Source of the DNA: Arthrobacter sp. Leaf337 | Lineage (GTDB): Bacteria > Actinomycetota > Actinomycetes > Actinomycetales > Micrococcaceae | Assembly: GCF_001423745.1 (NCBI RefSeq) | Contig: NZ_LMPC01000001.1 | Span: 63,923-127,922 of the forward strand | Direction of reading: 5' to 3' | Length of the DNA: 64,000 bases | Shown: in pieces, positions 9,301 to 17,646 of the stretch | How the letters are laid out: each line of letters opens with the position of its first letter | How positions within the stretch are numbered: position 1 is the first letter of the stretch | Notes under the pieces: generated by a model | What the model saw: the letters and a program-made list of their open reading frames with translations, nothing else | What the model was told of the DNA's origin: nothing | Databases searched by the model: none | Position numbers and translations under genes: made by a program

Positions 9301-10029
9301 CTGGGCCAGGACCGACCGCAACTGCACAAGGTCGTCCGCCAGAAGCCTTGCACGGGCGTCCCGCACTTCAAACTGGACGCTTTGGGCGCGGCGGGCCACT
9401 TCCGCCTGCTTGCCAAGGGGGGTCAGCTGCCGCCGGATTTCACTGGTGAGGTCACCCAGTCTCTGCAGGTTCGCCTGCATCGCCTCCAGTTTCCGGACCG
9501 TCTTTTCCTTGCGCCGGCGGTGTTTGAGGATCCCTGCCGCCTCTTCGATGAAGCCGCGCCGGTCCTCCGGGGTGGCGTGCAGGACCTTGTCCAGCTGCCC
9601 CTGCCCAACGATCACGTGCATTTCCCGGCCGAGGCCTGAATCCGACAGGAGTTCCTGAATGTCGAGGAGACGGCAGCCTGCACCGTTGATGGCGTACTCG
9701 GACCCGCCGGTGCGGAACAGCGTCCGAGAGATCGTCACTTCGCTGTACTCGATCGGCAGCGCACCGTCCGTGTTGTCGATCGTCAACGAGACGTGTGCCC
9801 GGCCCAGGGGCGGCCGGCCGGACGTACCCGCGAAAATGACGTCCTCCATTTTGCCGCCGCGCAGTGTTTTGGCACCCTGTTCGCCCATGACCCAGGACAA
9901 AGCATCCACAACATTGGATTTACCGGAGCCGTTCGGACCGACCACTGCAGTGACGCCCGGCTCAAAGTCGAACGTCGTGGCTGACGCGAACGATTTGAAT
10001 CCGCGGACGGTCAGGCTCTTGAGGTGCAA
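6394..10029 (-). CDS. smc: Chromosome segregation protein SMC
   Basis: 1211 residues. Walker A is GPNGSGKSNVVDAL (residues 31-44). Long heptad coiled coils on both sides enclose a hinge around residues 500-660 (GLPGVIGSLASM onward). The C-terminal head has the ABC signature LLSGGERSLTAVALL and Walker B YVMDEVEAALDD. SMC forms a ScpA/ScpB-bound ring that compacts and segregates DNA. No ATG is available: the protein starts at a TTG (10027-10029) giving MHLKSLTVRGFKSFASATTF, with AGGAG 12 nt upstream. The coiled coil is rich in Ala, Glu and Arg, consistent with high GC. Confidence 0.97.
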   Translation of the reverse strand: MHLKSLTVRGFKSFASATTFDFEPGVTAVVGPNGSGKSNVVDALSWVMGEQGAKTLRGGKMEDVIFAGTSGRPPLGRAHVSLTIDNTDGALPIEYSEVTISRTLFRTGGSEYAINGAGCRLLDIQELLSDSGLGREMHVIVGQGQLDKVLHATPEDRRGFIEEAAGILKHRRRKEKTVRKLEAMQANLQRLGDLTSEIRRQLTPLGKQAEVARRAQSVQFEVRDARARLLADDLVQLRSVLAQEVADESALRARRAIVEQGLENGRQRQSALERQAAEATPKLNAARDTWYQLSAGRERFRSLRSLAEERRRLLGAADETPDSGRDPEQLERNAARVREEQAALEDGILQKRTALEAATAAKQDAESAASAEDKRLAAVLRAAADRREGLAKLAGQVGAARSRVEAAQAELGRLRDSQAAGDERRRRAQSEFTALESQVAGVEDGEESLDADYEDASASLDEILADIEALKSAERDAERERDSLLARREALQLGLNRKDGSGRVADSGLPGVIGSLASMLSVESGYEAAVAAALGNCSDAVVVRDAGTAVEALQLLKDDDAGLASLLLAAPAGQDDPEAMPAVPAVPARRPLAPSARWAADLVSASDAGGAAADPLLDTLLRSLLDATVVVDGLEAASELIREQPGLTVATRAGDVFTALTVRGGSASAPSLLEVQAAVDDTETRLAAVGADLERNRFALASASARKADAQERADAALDRLHESDARLAAVAERLGHLNSVLRSAVGESERLGASLARAEANIVAEQEALEAATARLDAAQQAPADEEPSAELRDELALAASAARSAEMEARLSLRSAEEQLTATRNRALSLERAAVAERRAREEAARRARRRRLQARRAAAVSAAAEQAIGFMDVSVDLALRARDLAEEERELRDRELVEVRSQNDALSRELAELTDSVHRDELARTQQRLRIEALELRSVEELGLSPDQLVADYGPDQPVPVPAEGSGDKWAALRAAVDEDGRPIPEGKPFVRGEQEKRLRKAERDLSSLGRVNPLALEEFAALEERHQFLSSQLEDLKSSRKDLLDIIKEVDDRVQKVFAEAFADTSAQFVRVFARLFPGGEGRLVLTDPSDMLTTGIEVEARPAGKKIKRLSLLSGGERSLTAVALLVAIFKARPSPFYVMDEVEAALDDTNLGRLITIFEELRESSQLIVITHQKRTMEVADALYGVTMRGDGVSTVISQRLGAEV

Positions 10030-10150
10030 GGTGTTTCGGATCTCCTGAGTGGCTGATGTTCTGCGTGGCTGAAGCTGGGTGTTCCTGCCCTAAATCTACT
10101 GCGTGGCACCGACAAAGCCCGGATTTGGGCATGTTCATGCAATGAGACCC

Positions 10151-10180
10151 TTGCCTCGCGTCCCCGCGTGCCCTTAGACT
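10151..10180 (+). promoter_or_regulatory. Predicted sigma-70-type promoter of the large secreted protein gene
   Basis: TTGCCT (10151-10156), an 18-nt spacer and TAGACT (10175-10180). Transcription would start near 10187 and give a leader of about 220 nt with three hairpins. It is the best match I see in the smc-10410 intergenic region, but high-GC promoters are poorly predictable by eye. Confidence 0.4.
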
Positions 10181-10206
10181 CACGGCTAGAGGTTGCTTGA
10201 CGCTGC

Positions 10207-10293
10207 TCGACCCGGTGGTCTCACACCGGATCGACTTGGCAGGATCCAGCGAAGCTGGACTGGCCATGATGCAGTGAGGGGCGTTATCGACGC
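10207..10293 (+). other. Structured 5' leader of the 10410 gene (three hairpins)
   Basis: The 380-nt gap between smc and the 10410 gene holds three inverted repeats in a row. 10207-10234: TCGA-c-CCGGTG, loop GTCTCA, CACCGG-a-TCGA. 10245-10259: TCCAGC-GAA-GCTGGA. 10281-10293: GCGT-TATCG-ACGC. None has a U tract, so they do not look like terminators. I do not recognise a known riboswitch class. Confidence 0.45.
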
Positions 10294-10409
10294 AACTTCT
10301 GATGGACGACAACTGAATATCTTGGTTTGGCTGCGCCGGGGGGCGGCATGCAGGGCAGTGCATTGAGCACCGCCTGATCCGCAACTGCGCACTCACTCCA
10401 GGAGTTCAC

Positions 10410-13400
10410 ATGTCCGTATCCTCAGTCGATCGCACCATTAAAGCCTTCAAGCAGGTTGTCTTCCTGCTGTCATTGGCCATGGTGGCCGCGCTTCTGCCAG
10501 CTGCGGCACCGGCCGCGCTCCTGCCTTTCGCGTATGCGGCGGATCCCTGCGCCCCTGTTGTGAACGCCATAGCATGTGAAAACTCCAAGCCGGGAAGCCC
10601 TCCATCCGAGTGGGACATCACAGGCGCCGGTGATTCGGACATCCAGGGATTCTCCACCGATATCAGTGTCAACGCCGGGCAGCCGATCAACTTCAAGATT
10701 GATACCAACGCGTCCAACTACACGATCGCCATCTATCGGACCGGCTGGTACCAAGGCCTCGGCGCCCGAAAGATCGCGGACGTCACACCCCTCGCCTTCC
10801 GGCAATCACAGCCGCAGTGCCGCTCGGACGTGGCCACCGAACTATACGATTGCGGAACGTGGGCCGTGTCTGCCACCTGGCAGGTCCCTGCCACGGCCGT
10901 TTCCGGCGTGTATGTTGCCCTGCTGAAGCGCCCGGATAACGGGTCTTCAAGCCATATCACGTTCATCGTCCGATCGGACGGCAGTCACTCGGATGTGGTC
11001 TTCCAGACGTCCGATACTACGTGGCAGGCCTATAACACCTATGGCGGGGCTGATTTCTACCAGGGCGCGGTCAACGGCAGGGCCTACAAGATCAGCTACA
11101 ACCGGCCCTTTGCCACCAGAGGTGAGTCGTCTGGCCGGGACTTTTACTTTGGCAATGAGTACCCCCTGGTGCGCTTTCTGGAGAAAAACGGCTACGACGT
11201 CAGCTATATCAGCGGCGTTGACACCCACCGGAACGGCGCGCAGCTCCTCAACCACAAAGTATTCCTTTCCGTGGGTCACGACGAATACTGGTCCGGTCCG
11301 CAGCGGGCCAATGTGGAGGCCGCGCGCGATGCCGGGGTGAACCTGCAGTTCCTGTCCGGTAATGAGATGTACTGGCGGACGCGCTACGAACCCTCCCAGG
11401 TTGACGGAGCAGCGTTCCGGACCATCACGTCCTACAAGGAGACTTGGTCCAACGGCAAGATTGATCCAAGCACTGAGTGGACCGGAACGTGGCGCGATCC
11501 CCGGTTCGCCTCCAGGGCCAATGGAGGCGGCCTGCCGGAGAACGGACTGACCGGCACCCTGTACATGTCCAACTTCACTGATCTCCCCGTTACCGTCAGC
11601 GCCGCTGAAGGAAAGTCCCGTCTCTGGCGGAATACGTCGCTCGCCTCGCTCGCCACGGGAGCCACAGCACAACTGGCACCCCACACAGTTGGCTATGAAT
11701 CCAACGAGGACCTGGACAACGGGTTCAGGCCCGCCGGGCTGATCAGGTTGTCGACGACGACCGGCCCGACGGACCAGTACCTCCAGGATTATGGCAACAC
11801 GGTGAAGCCAGGAACGACCACTCACAACACAACGCTGTACAAGGCGGCGAGCGGAGCATTGGTCTTTTCCGCAGGCACCGTGCAGTGGACCTGGGGCCTC
11901 GACCAGGAGCACGACGGCAGTGGCGCGGCCGCAGACCCGCGGATGCAGCAGGCCCAGATCAACCTGCTGGCGGACATGGGCGCCCAGCCCGGGACGCGTG
12001 ATGTTGCGTTAGCCGCGGCATCTGCCAGCAGTGATACGGCAGCACCAACAGCGTCCATCTCCTCCCCCGCCGATGGTGCCACCATTGCACACGGCAGCAG
12101 TGTCACAGTTTCCGGCACCGCCAGCGACACCGGCGGCATCGTAGCCGGCGTCGAAGTCTCCACGGACGGCGGGGGCACCTGGCATCCGGCCCAAGGGAAA
12201 CAAAACTGGACCTACACGTACATCCAGAAGGGACTCAACACGGCCAGCATCAAAGTGCGTGCCGTGGATGACAGCGCCAACATCGGCACAGAGGCGACGC
12301 GGAACCTGCAGCTCAGTGGCCCCTACACAGTGTTCGGCCAGCAGGTTCCCGCAGTGCCGGACTCCCAGGACGGCGGCGCCTACGAGCTCGGCATGAAGAT
12401 CACGCCGACCGTGGACGGCTTTGTCACCGGAGTCCGTTTCTACAAGAGCACCGGAAATACCGGCACCCATGCCGGGACCCTTTGGAATTCGGCCGGTCAA
12501 CGGCTTGCGACAGCCACGTTCACATCGGAGACCGCATCCGGCTGGCAGAAGGTCCTGTTCAGCCAGCCAGTGGCAGTCACGGCAGGGCAGAAATACACGG
12601 TGTCCTACACTGCACCCAAAGGCCACTACTCCATCAAGGATTACCAATGGGCCAGCTTCGGCTTCACTGAGCCTCCGCTTACGGTAGCGGGAGGCTTCGG
12701 CAGCGAAGCCGCCGGCGTCTATGGCGGTCCCGATGCTTTCCCGCAAACCAGCTTTGGCAACGGCAACTACTTCGTTGACGCCGTCTTTGACACAGTGGAC
12801 AACACTCCGCTGACGGCCTCGGGGCATTGGCCGCTGGGCGGTTCATCCAGTGTCCCGCAGGCCACGACGGTCGGGGCCGTCTTCTCCAAGCCGGTGACGG
12901 CGTCGAGCGTGCAGTTGACGCTCAAGGCAGCCGACGGCACCACTGTTGCAGGCACAACCGGCTACGACTCAACCACACGCAAGGTGACGTTCACCCCGGG
13001 CGCTCCCCTCGCGCTGGCAACCACTTACACTGTGACGCTCAGCGGCACTGCCGCCACCGGCGGGTCCCTGACGGCCGGCGGAACATGGTCCTTTACCACA
13101 GTGGTCTCGCCGCCGTCTCCAGGAAGCTGCCCGTGCAGCTTCTACGATGACTCGGTCCTCCCCGGAATCCAGGAGATTAGGGACGGCGTGCCGCTAACCC
13201 TCGGCATCCGTTTCTCCAGCACAGCTGATGGCACCGTCACGGGCATCCGCTTTTACAAGTCAGCAGGCAATACCGGAACCCATACCGGTACTCTGTTCAC
13301 GACCGCAGGGCAGCAACTGGCAACAGTTACGTTCGCCAATGAAAGCACTGCGGGCTGGCAGACGGCGTACTTCAACCAGCCGGTCGGGATGTCCGCCAAC

Positions 13401-15182
13401 ACCGAATACGTCATGGCCTACAAGACCTCGACGGGTACCTACTCGGCGACGGTGAACGGCTTCGGACCGGGACTGACCGTGGGTAACCTGCGGGCGAACT
13501 CCGATGCGGGCGCCTATTCCTACAGCAACGACTTTCCGAATGTCGGCTCCACTGCCAGCTATCTGGTGGATGTCGTGGTTCAATATCCGGAGCCAGCATT
13601 TGTGGCGGGCGCCCAAACCCCGCTTCCGGGTTCGTCCAGTGTTGCGCTGAACACGGCGGTTAGCGCGACGTTCTCCAAGCCGGCAACCGCAGCGAGTGTC
13701 CAGTTCACACTGACCGGCCCCGGGGGCACAAACATCCCCGGGACCACGAATTATGACCCGGCGACGGGCAAGGTGACGTTCACGCCGTCTGCAGAACTTG
13801 CGGCGGCCACCAGCTACACGGCGAACCTGACGGCCACCTCCACAACAAACCAGCCGCTCAGCGCCGGCGGAACCTGGACCTTCACCACGGTGCCGCTCCC
13901 ACGGACCGATGGAGTCTGCCCCTGCACCCTTTACCAGGACACGGTGACCCCGACCGTTCTGGAAGTTAAGGACGGAGCCCCGCTGGCCCTTGGCGTACGG
14001 TTCGCCAGCTCCACCAGCGGACAGGTCACCGGCATCCGCTTCTACAAGTCCGCCGGCAACACAGGAACCCACACTGGAAGCCTCTTCAGCATCACGGGCC
14101 AGCAGCTCGCGACCGTGACATTCACGGCCGAGTCCAGTGCCGGCTGGCAAACGGCAACCTTCAGCCAGCCCGTGGCGATCGCAGCTGACACCGAGTACGT
14201 GGCAGCCTACAAGTCGCCGACGGGCACGTATTCGGCAACACCCGGCGGATTCACCACCGGGTTTACCAGCGGACCGTTGCGGACGGCCGCGGACTCCGGC
14301 GGGTTCTCGTACAGCGGCGACTTCCCGGGTTCGACGTCGAGCTCCAGCTACCTTGTGGACCTGGTCTTCCAGACGTCGGGGGTGGCGCCTCCGCCTCCGC
14401 CCACGCCTTTGACCGTGACTGCACAGTCGCCGGCCCCGAATGCCACCGCGGTGGCGCTCAACGTCCAGCCAAGCCTCACGGTGTCCTCGGCCGTACAGCC
14501 GGGCGCCTCACTCACCCTGGCCGCCGGAGGAACCAGCATTGCCGGGGCGTCAGCGCTGTCCGCGGACGGCCGCACGGTGACCTTCACACCGGCACAACAG
14601 CTGCCCGCCAATACCGTCATCACGGCGAGCGCCGTGAACTTCGTCTCGCTGGCAGGAGCAGCGCTGGCACCCACCTCGTGGCAGTTCACCACGCTCACTC
14701 CTCCGCCCCCCGCACAATCCCTGTTCGCGTCCCTGCTGCCGCAGATCGCAGCGTCAACGGATGTTCGGGCAGTGGAACTCGGCGTGGTCTTCAAGTCCTC
14801 CGTTGCGGGATCTGTCACGGCCATCCGCTTCTACAAAGGGACAAACAACACGGGCACGCACACAGGCTCGCTCTGGACGACGTCGGGCGTACGGCTGGCC
14901 AAGGTGACGTTTACGAACGAAACGGCCAGCGGCTGGCAGACCGCAACGCTGCCGACCCCCATAGCGCTGACAGTGGGCACGAACTACATCGTGTCCTACA
15001 ACGCCCCGGCGGGCCGCTACTCCTATACGCCGAACTTCTTTTCCAAGGCGTGGACAAGCGGTGCGCTGACGGCCAGGGCCAACAACAACGGGCTGTACCG
15101 TTTTGGTTCGGGAACGGCGGTGCCCAACCAGTCGAGCAATTCGACCAACTACTTCGTGGACGTTGTCTTCGCCCCGAAGTAG
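10410..15182 (+). CDS. Large secreted protein: dimethylformamidase-like domain, Ig-like domains and four DUF4082 repeats
   Basis: 1590 residues; ATG 10410 follows AGGAG by 6 nt. A signal peptide ends near AYA-AD (about residue 45). Residues about 60-520 resemble the C-terminal domain of N,N-dimethylformamidase large subunit (AIYRTGWYQGLGARK, FQTSDTTWQAYNTYGG, SVGHDEYWSGPQRANVEAA). An Ig-like domain follows at 541-636. Then DUF4082 copies at about 640-796, 907-1061, 1170-1322 and 1436-1590 (each with GIRFYKSxGNTGTHTGxLW and ASGWQxxxFxxPV) alternate with Big_5-type Ig domains at about 800-900, 1067-1161 and 1334-1429. DUF4082 modules are carbohydrate- or surface-associated in other actinobacterial secreted proteins. 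No sortase motif or membrane anchor is seen at the C-terminus (FVDVVFAPK). The true substrate is unknown; catalytic amidase function is not established. Confidence 0.85.
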   Translation: MSVSSVDRTIKAFKQVVFLLSLAMVAALLPAAAPAALLPFAYAADPCAPVVNAIACENSKPGSPPSEWDITGAGDSDIQGFSTDISVNAGQPINFKIDTNASNYTIAIYRTGWYQGLGARKIADVTPLAFRQSQPQCRSDVATELYDCGTWAVSATWQVPATAVSGVYVALLKRPDNGSSSHITFIVRSDGSHSDVVFQTSDTTWQAYNTYGGADFYQGAVNGRAYKISYNRPFATRGESSGRDFYFGNEYPLVRFLEKNGYDVSYISGVDTHRNGAQLLNHKVFLSVGHDEYWSGPQRANVEAARDAGVNLQFLSGNEMYWRTRYEPSQVDGAAFRTITSYKETWSNGKIDPSTEWTGTWRDPRFASRANGGGLPENGLTGTLYMSNFTDLPVTVSAAEGKSRLWRNTSLASLATGATAQLAPHTVGYESNEDLDNGFRPAGLIRLSTTTGPTDQYLQDYGNTVKPGTTTHNTTLYKAASGALVFSAGTVQWTWGLDQEHDGSGAAADPRMQQAQINLLADMGAQPGTRDVALAAASASSDTAAPTASISSPADGATIAHGSSVTVSGTASDTGGIVAGVEVSTDGGGTWHPAQGKQNWTYTYIQKGLNTASIKVRAVDDSANIGTEATRNLQLSGPYTVFGQQVPAVPDSQDGGAYELGMKITPTVDGFVTGVRFYKSTGNTGTHAGTLWNSAGQRLATATFTSETASGWQKVLFSQPVAVTAGQKYTVSYTAPKGHYSIKDYQWASFGFTEPPLTVAGGFGSEAAGVYGGPDAFPQTSFGNGNYFVDAVFDTVDNTPLTASGHWPLGGSSSVPQATTVGAVFSKPVTASSVQLTLKAADGTTVAGTTGYDSTTRKVTFTPGAPLALATTYTVTLSGTAATGGSLTAGGTWSFTTVVSPPSPGSCPCSFYDDSVLPGIQEIRDGVPLTLGIRFSSTADGTVTGIRFYKSAGNTGTHTGTLFTTAGQQLATVTFANESTAGWQTAYFNQPVGMSANTEYVMAYKTSTGTYSATVNGFGPGLTVGNLRANSDAGAYSYSNDFPNVGSTASYLVDVVVQYPEPAFVAGAQTPLPGSSSVALNTAVSATFSKPATAASVQFTLTGPGGTNIPGTTNYDPATGKVTFTPSAELAAATSYTANLTATSTTNQPLSAGGTWTFTTVPLPRTDGVCPCTLYQDTVTPTVLEVKDGAPLALGVRFASSTSGQVTGIRFYKSAGNTGTHTGSLFSITGQQLATVTFTAESSAGWQTATFSQPVAIAADTEYVAAYKSPTGTYSATPGGFTTGFTSGPLRTAADSGGFSYSGDFPGSTSSSSYLVDLVFQTSGVAPPPPPTPLTVTAQSPAPNATAVALNVQPSLTVSSAVQPGASLTLAAGGTSIAGASALSADGRTVTFTPAQQLPANTVITASAVNFVSLAGAALAPTSWQFTTLTPPPPAQSLFASLLPQIAASTDVRAVELGVVFKSSVAGSVTAIRFYKGTNNTGTHTGSLWTTSGVRLAKVTFTNETASGWQTATLPTPIALTVGTNYIVSYNAPAGRYSYTPNFFSKAWTSGALTARANNNGLYRFGSGTAVPNQSSNSTNYFVDVVFAPK

Positions 15183-15206
15183 GCCGGAACCAGAAGACGT
15201 GACACC

Positions 15207-15242
15207 AGAGGGCCCCTCGGCCACAACGTCGAGGGGCCCTCT
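15207..15242. terminator. Terminator after the large secreted protein gene
   Basis: Perfect 13-bp inverted repeat AGAGGGCCCCTCG (15207-15219) with its complement at 15230-15242 and a 10-nt loop. It lies 25 nt after the stop codon and before the convergent operon at 15327. It lacks a clear U tract. Confidence 0.7.
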
Positions 15243-15326
15243 GCTGTACCCGCGAGGGAACCCCTTGGGCCCAATTTCGGAGGAGCCCCGTTGGCCGGTA
15301 CTGCGGGGGCAGATGGGCCCTGGGAC

Positions 15327-16355
15327 TTAGCGTACGACGGACGGCGACCAGGCGTGCTCTAAGTAGAGCGAGGCCTGGGCAGAAGGATCGGTCCTGATCT
15401 GCCAGATATCGCTGTCGCCTTCGGCGCCATCGCGGGGCAGTCCGTAGAGCAGTGTTCCGTTATCGAGCCATTCGATCTGATCGTCCACGCTGCGGGGCTC
15501 GGACAGAACCGTTTCGGCTCCGCTTGCCAGGTCCAGGATGGCGACCTTCCAGTGTGCGGCCAAGGCCGTAGCGGTGTTCTTTTTGTATGCAACGCGAGTA
15601 CCGTCCGGCGAAACCGAGGGGCATTCAACGCCGTCGTGGACAGCGGTAAGCGTCCTGGCCGAAATGCTTCCTTTGACGAGCCAGATGCGCCCTGACGACG
15701 CCGCAGTAGCATAGAACGCGTCAGCATCCCCGGGGACGAAGGTCACGCCCCAGATATTCCGGTCCGCTGCCGTCACCCGCGAGCCGTTGGCCAGGAGGGC
15801 GAAGCCTTCCAGGCTCCCGGTTCCGGCGCCCCCGTCAGTCCGGCTGATGGACGTATCCGTCGAAAAGCCGGAAGCGCTGTAGGAGTGGCCGGAGACAAAC
15901 ACCGTGGTGGATACCAGTGAACCATCAGCGCTCATCCGCGTACGGCTGGGTATCCCCGGCATGGCCCACCGGCCGGTCGGCTGCCATTGCCGGTCCAGCA
16001 GGACTGCCTCGAAGTTGGTGACGAGCCCGCGGTTTGTCTTCAGGCAGACGAGGTTCCGGGCGGTGCCGTAGACCCGGTCGCAGGCCTCGGAGGCCAGAGA
16101 CCGCTGGCCGGCGGGTGCCGACAAGGGAACGGTGCCGGCCATGCCGTACCCCTGTCCCGCGGCCGTGTTGCGGAACAGGACAAATGGGGCCTCCGGAAGT
16201 GCGCCCCCCGAGGCCACGCTGACGGCGGACGCTGCCGAGCGGCTGTCCTGGAAGCGCTGGAAGGCGATGGCAGCATAGGAACCGGCAGCGGTAAGGACCA
16301 CCACTGTAATTGCCAGGAGGATGATCCAGCGTTTCCTGCCGCCTGCGGGGTTCAA
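15327..16355 (-). CDS. Membrane-anchored beta-propeller (PD40/TolB-like) protein
   Basis: 342 residues if it starts at TTG 16355, which overlaps the stop of the upstream MFS gene as TTGA and has AAAGG 8 nt before it. A longer frame to 16808 only shadows the MFS gene. The N-terminus is short and basic (NPAGGRKRW) before one membrane helix (about residues 10-30). The rest is extracytoplasmic with propeller-like strands such as SADGSLVSTTVFVSG, GVTFVPGDADAFYATA, CPSVSPDGTRVAYKK, ILDLASGAETVLSEP and IEWLDNGTLLYG. PD40/TolB propellers usually bind proteins or peptidoglycan-associated partners. It is the last gene of a three-gene operon with an MFS transporter and a secreted protein. Confidence 0.7.
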   Translation of the reverse strand: MNPAGGRKRWIILLAITVVVLTAAGSYAAIAFQRFQDSRSAASAVSVASGGALPEAPFVLFRNTAAGQGYGMAGTVPLSAPAGQRSLASEACDRVYGTARNLVCLKTNRGLVTNFEAVLLDRQWQPTGRWAMPGIPSRTRMSADGSLVSTTVFVSGHSYSASGFSTDTSISRTDGGAGTGSLEGFALLANGSRVTAADRNIWGVTFVPGDADAFYATAASSGRIWLVKGSISARTLTAVHDGVECPSVSPDGTRVAYKKNTATALAAHWKVAILDLASGAETVLSEPRSVDDQIEWLDNGTLLYGLPRDGAEGDSDIWQIRTDPSAQASLYLEHAWSPSVVR

Positions 16356-17641
16356 GCTGTTTGCCTTTGGTGCGTGCCCGCCCGCATGATCAGCATGGAG
16401 GCCGGTACGGCGACGGCCAGGCAGCTGCCCACCACCACCATGGCCGTGGACGGACCAAGTGCGAACCACAGGACGCCAAATCCGGCCGAAGCGGCCATCC
16501 GGCTCAGGGCCACAACGGTCTGGGCTGCGCCGATGCCCGTGGCCAGCTTTTCCGGCGGAGTGAGCTGGCTCGCCAGGGCGGCGAGCACCCCATCGGTTGC
16601 AGCATAGAAGGCTCCGAGTAATACCAGGCAGGCCAGTGTGGGACCGAATCCGCCAAAGGGCGCAGCAGCGAGGAGATAGCAAAGAAGTAGGGCCACATGC
16701 CCCGCCACGAAGACTTTCGCCTTCCCCCAGCGGTCCGCCAACTTGCCAAGCGGGATTGCCAGGATGAGAAACACGACGTTCGTGCCCACGTACAGGAGCG
16801 GAAACCACTGCACGGCGAAAGAGTCCCGGTCCTGCAGGACGAGGTAGATGAATCCGTCGCCCACGGTCAGCAGTCCGAGCAGTCCCGAGGCGACGAGCAG
16901 CCTGCCAAGTCCAGGCTCCCGCAAGAGGCTCCAGCGGAAGACGAACACCGGGCCCGGCCGCCGTTCCGGCGTCGGTCCCGCCGGGTTTCCGGTTTTCAGG
17001 TTGGGTACCAGCAGGGCGAGCGCGGCGACTCCGATCACGGCGAAGGCAAGGGAGACGACGAAGAGGGTGCCATAGCCATCGGGGATCAGCATGAGGATGA
17101 AGAATGCCAGTAGCGGTCCACTCGCGGCACCGATGTTGTCCAGCATCCGGTGGACGCCGAAGTGGCGCGCCAGGTATTCGGGCTGGGCGGACACCGTGAT
17201 CAGCGCGTCGCGCGGTGCCGTACGGATCCCCTTGCCGATCCGGTCACCGGTAACGATCGCCGTCAACGCCCAGAAACCGCCAGCGAAAAGGAAACCGATC
17301 CTGGCCACCATCGATAGGCCGTAACCGGCGAGTGCAATCCGTTTTGGATGTCCGCTGCGGTCCGCGGCCCAGCCTGCAGCTATCCTGACAATCGCACTGG
17401 CCCCTTGGTTGATTCCATCAAGAATCCCGAACGCAATGGCGGACAGGCCGAGAAATCCGGTGATGTAGAGCGGAAGGACAGCGGATACCGATTCTGAGGA
17501 GACATCGGTGAACATGCTGACGACGCCCAGCCAGAGGATGACGGGGGACAGCCGAAACGCCCGCTGGGGCACCGCGGGATCGTTGCTTGCCGGCAGCGCA
17601 TCCTTCTTGCCGCCGTTCCGATCCGAGACCGAGATATACAT
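16352..17641 (-). CDS. MFS transporter
   Basis: 429 residues with about 12 membrane segments. The N-terminal segment SPVILWLGVVSMFTDVSSESV and the loop motif GDRIGKGIRTAPRDALI (helices 4-5) define a MFS subgroup often found with surface or secreted-protein genes; the second repeat has IPLGKLADRWGKAKVFV. The substrate is not predictable. The start at ATG 17641 lies 5 nt after the stop of the upstream gene, and its stop overlaps the start of the beta-propeller gene, so the three genes form a tight operon transcribed toward the large secreted protein gene at 10410-15182. Confidence 0.83.
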   Translation of the reverse strand: MYISVSDRNGGKKDALPASNDPAVPQRAFRLSPVILWLGVVSMFTDVSSESVSAVLPLYITGFLGLSAIAFGILDGINQGASAIVRIAAGWAADRSGHPKRIALAGYGLSMVARIGFLFAGGFWALTAIVTGDRIGKGIRTAPRDALITVSAQPEYLARHFGVHRMLDNIGAASGPLLAFFILMLIPDGYGTLFVVSLAFAVIGVAALALLVPNLKTGNPAGPTPERRPGPVFVFRWSLLREPGLGRLLVASGLLGLLTVGDGFIYLVLQDRDSFAVQWFPLLYVGTNVVFLILAIPLGKLADRWGKAKVFVAGHVALLLCYLLAAAPFGGFGPTLACLVLLGAFYAATDGVLAALASQLTPPEKLATGIGAAQTVVALSRMAASAGFGVLWFALGPSTAMVVVGSCLAVAVPASMLIMRAGTHQRQTA

Positions 17642-17646
17642 GGCCG

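Noticed and set aside
10030..10409. Known riboswitch class (for example c-di-GMP) in the leader of the large secreted protein
   Set aside because: The three hairpins do not show the conserved core of a class I recognise.
16356..16808. Long N-terminal extension of the propeller protein
   Set aside because: It lies entirely inside the MFS gene in another frame and has no family sequence; the TTG start at 16355 is better placed.
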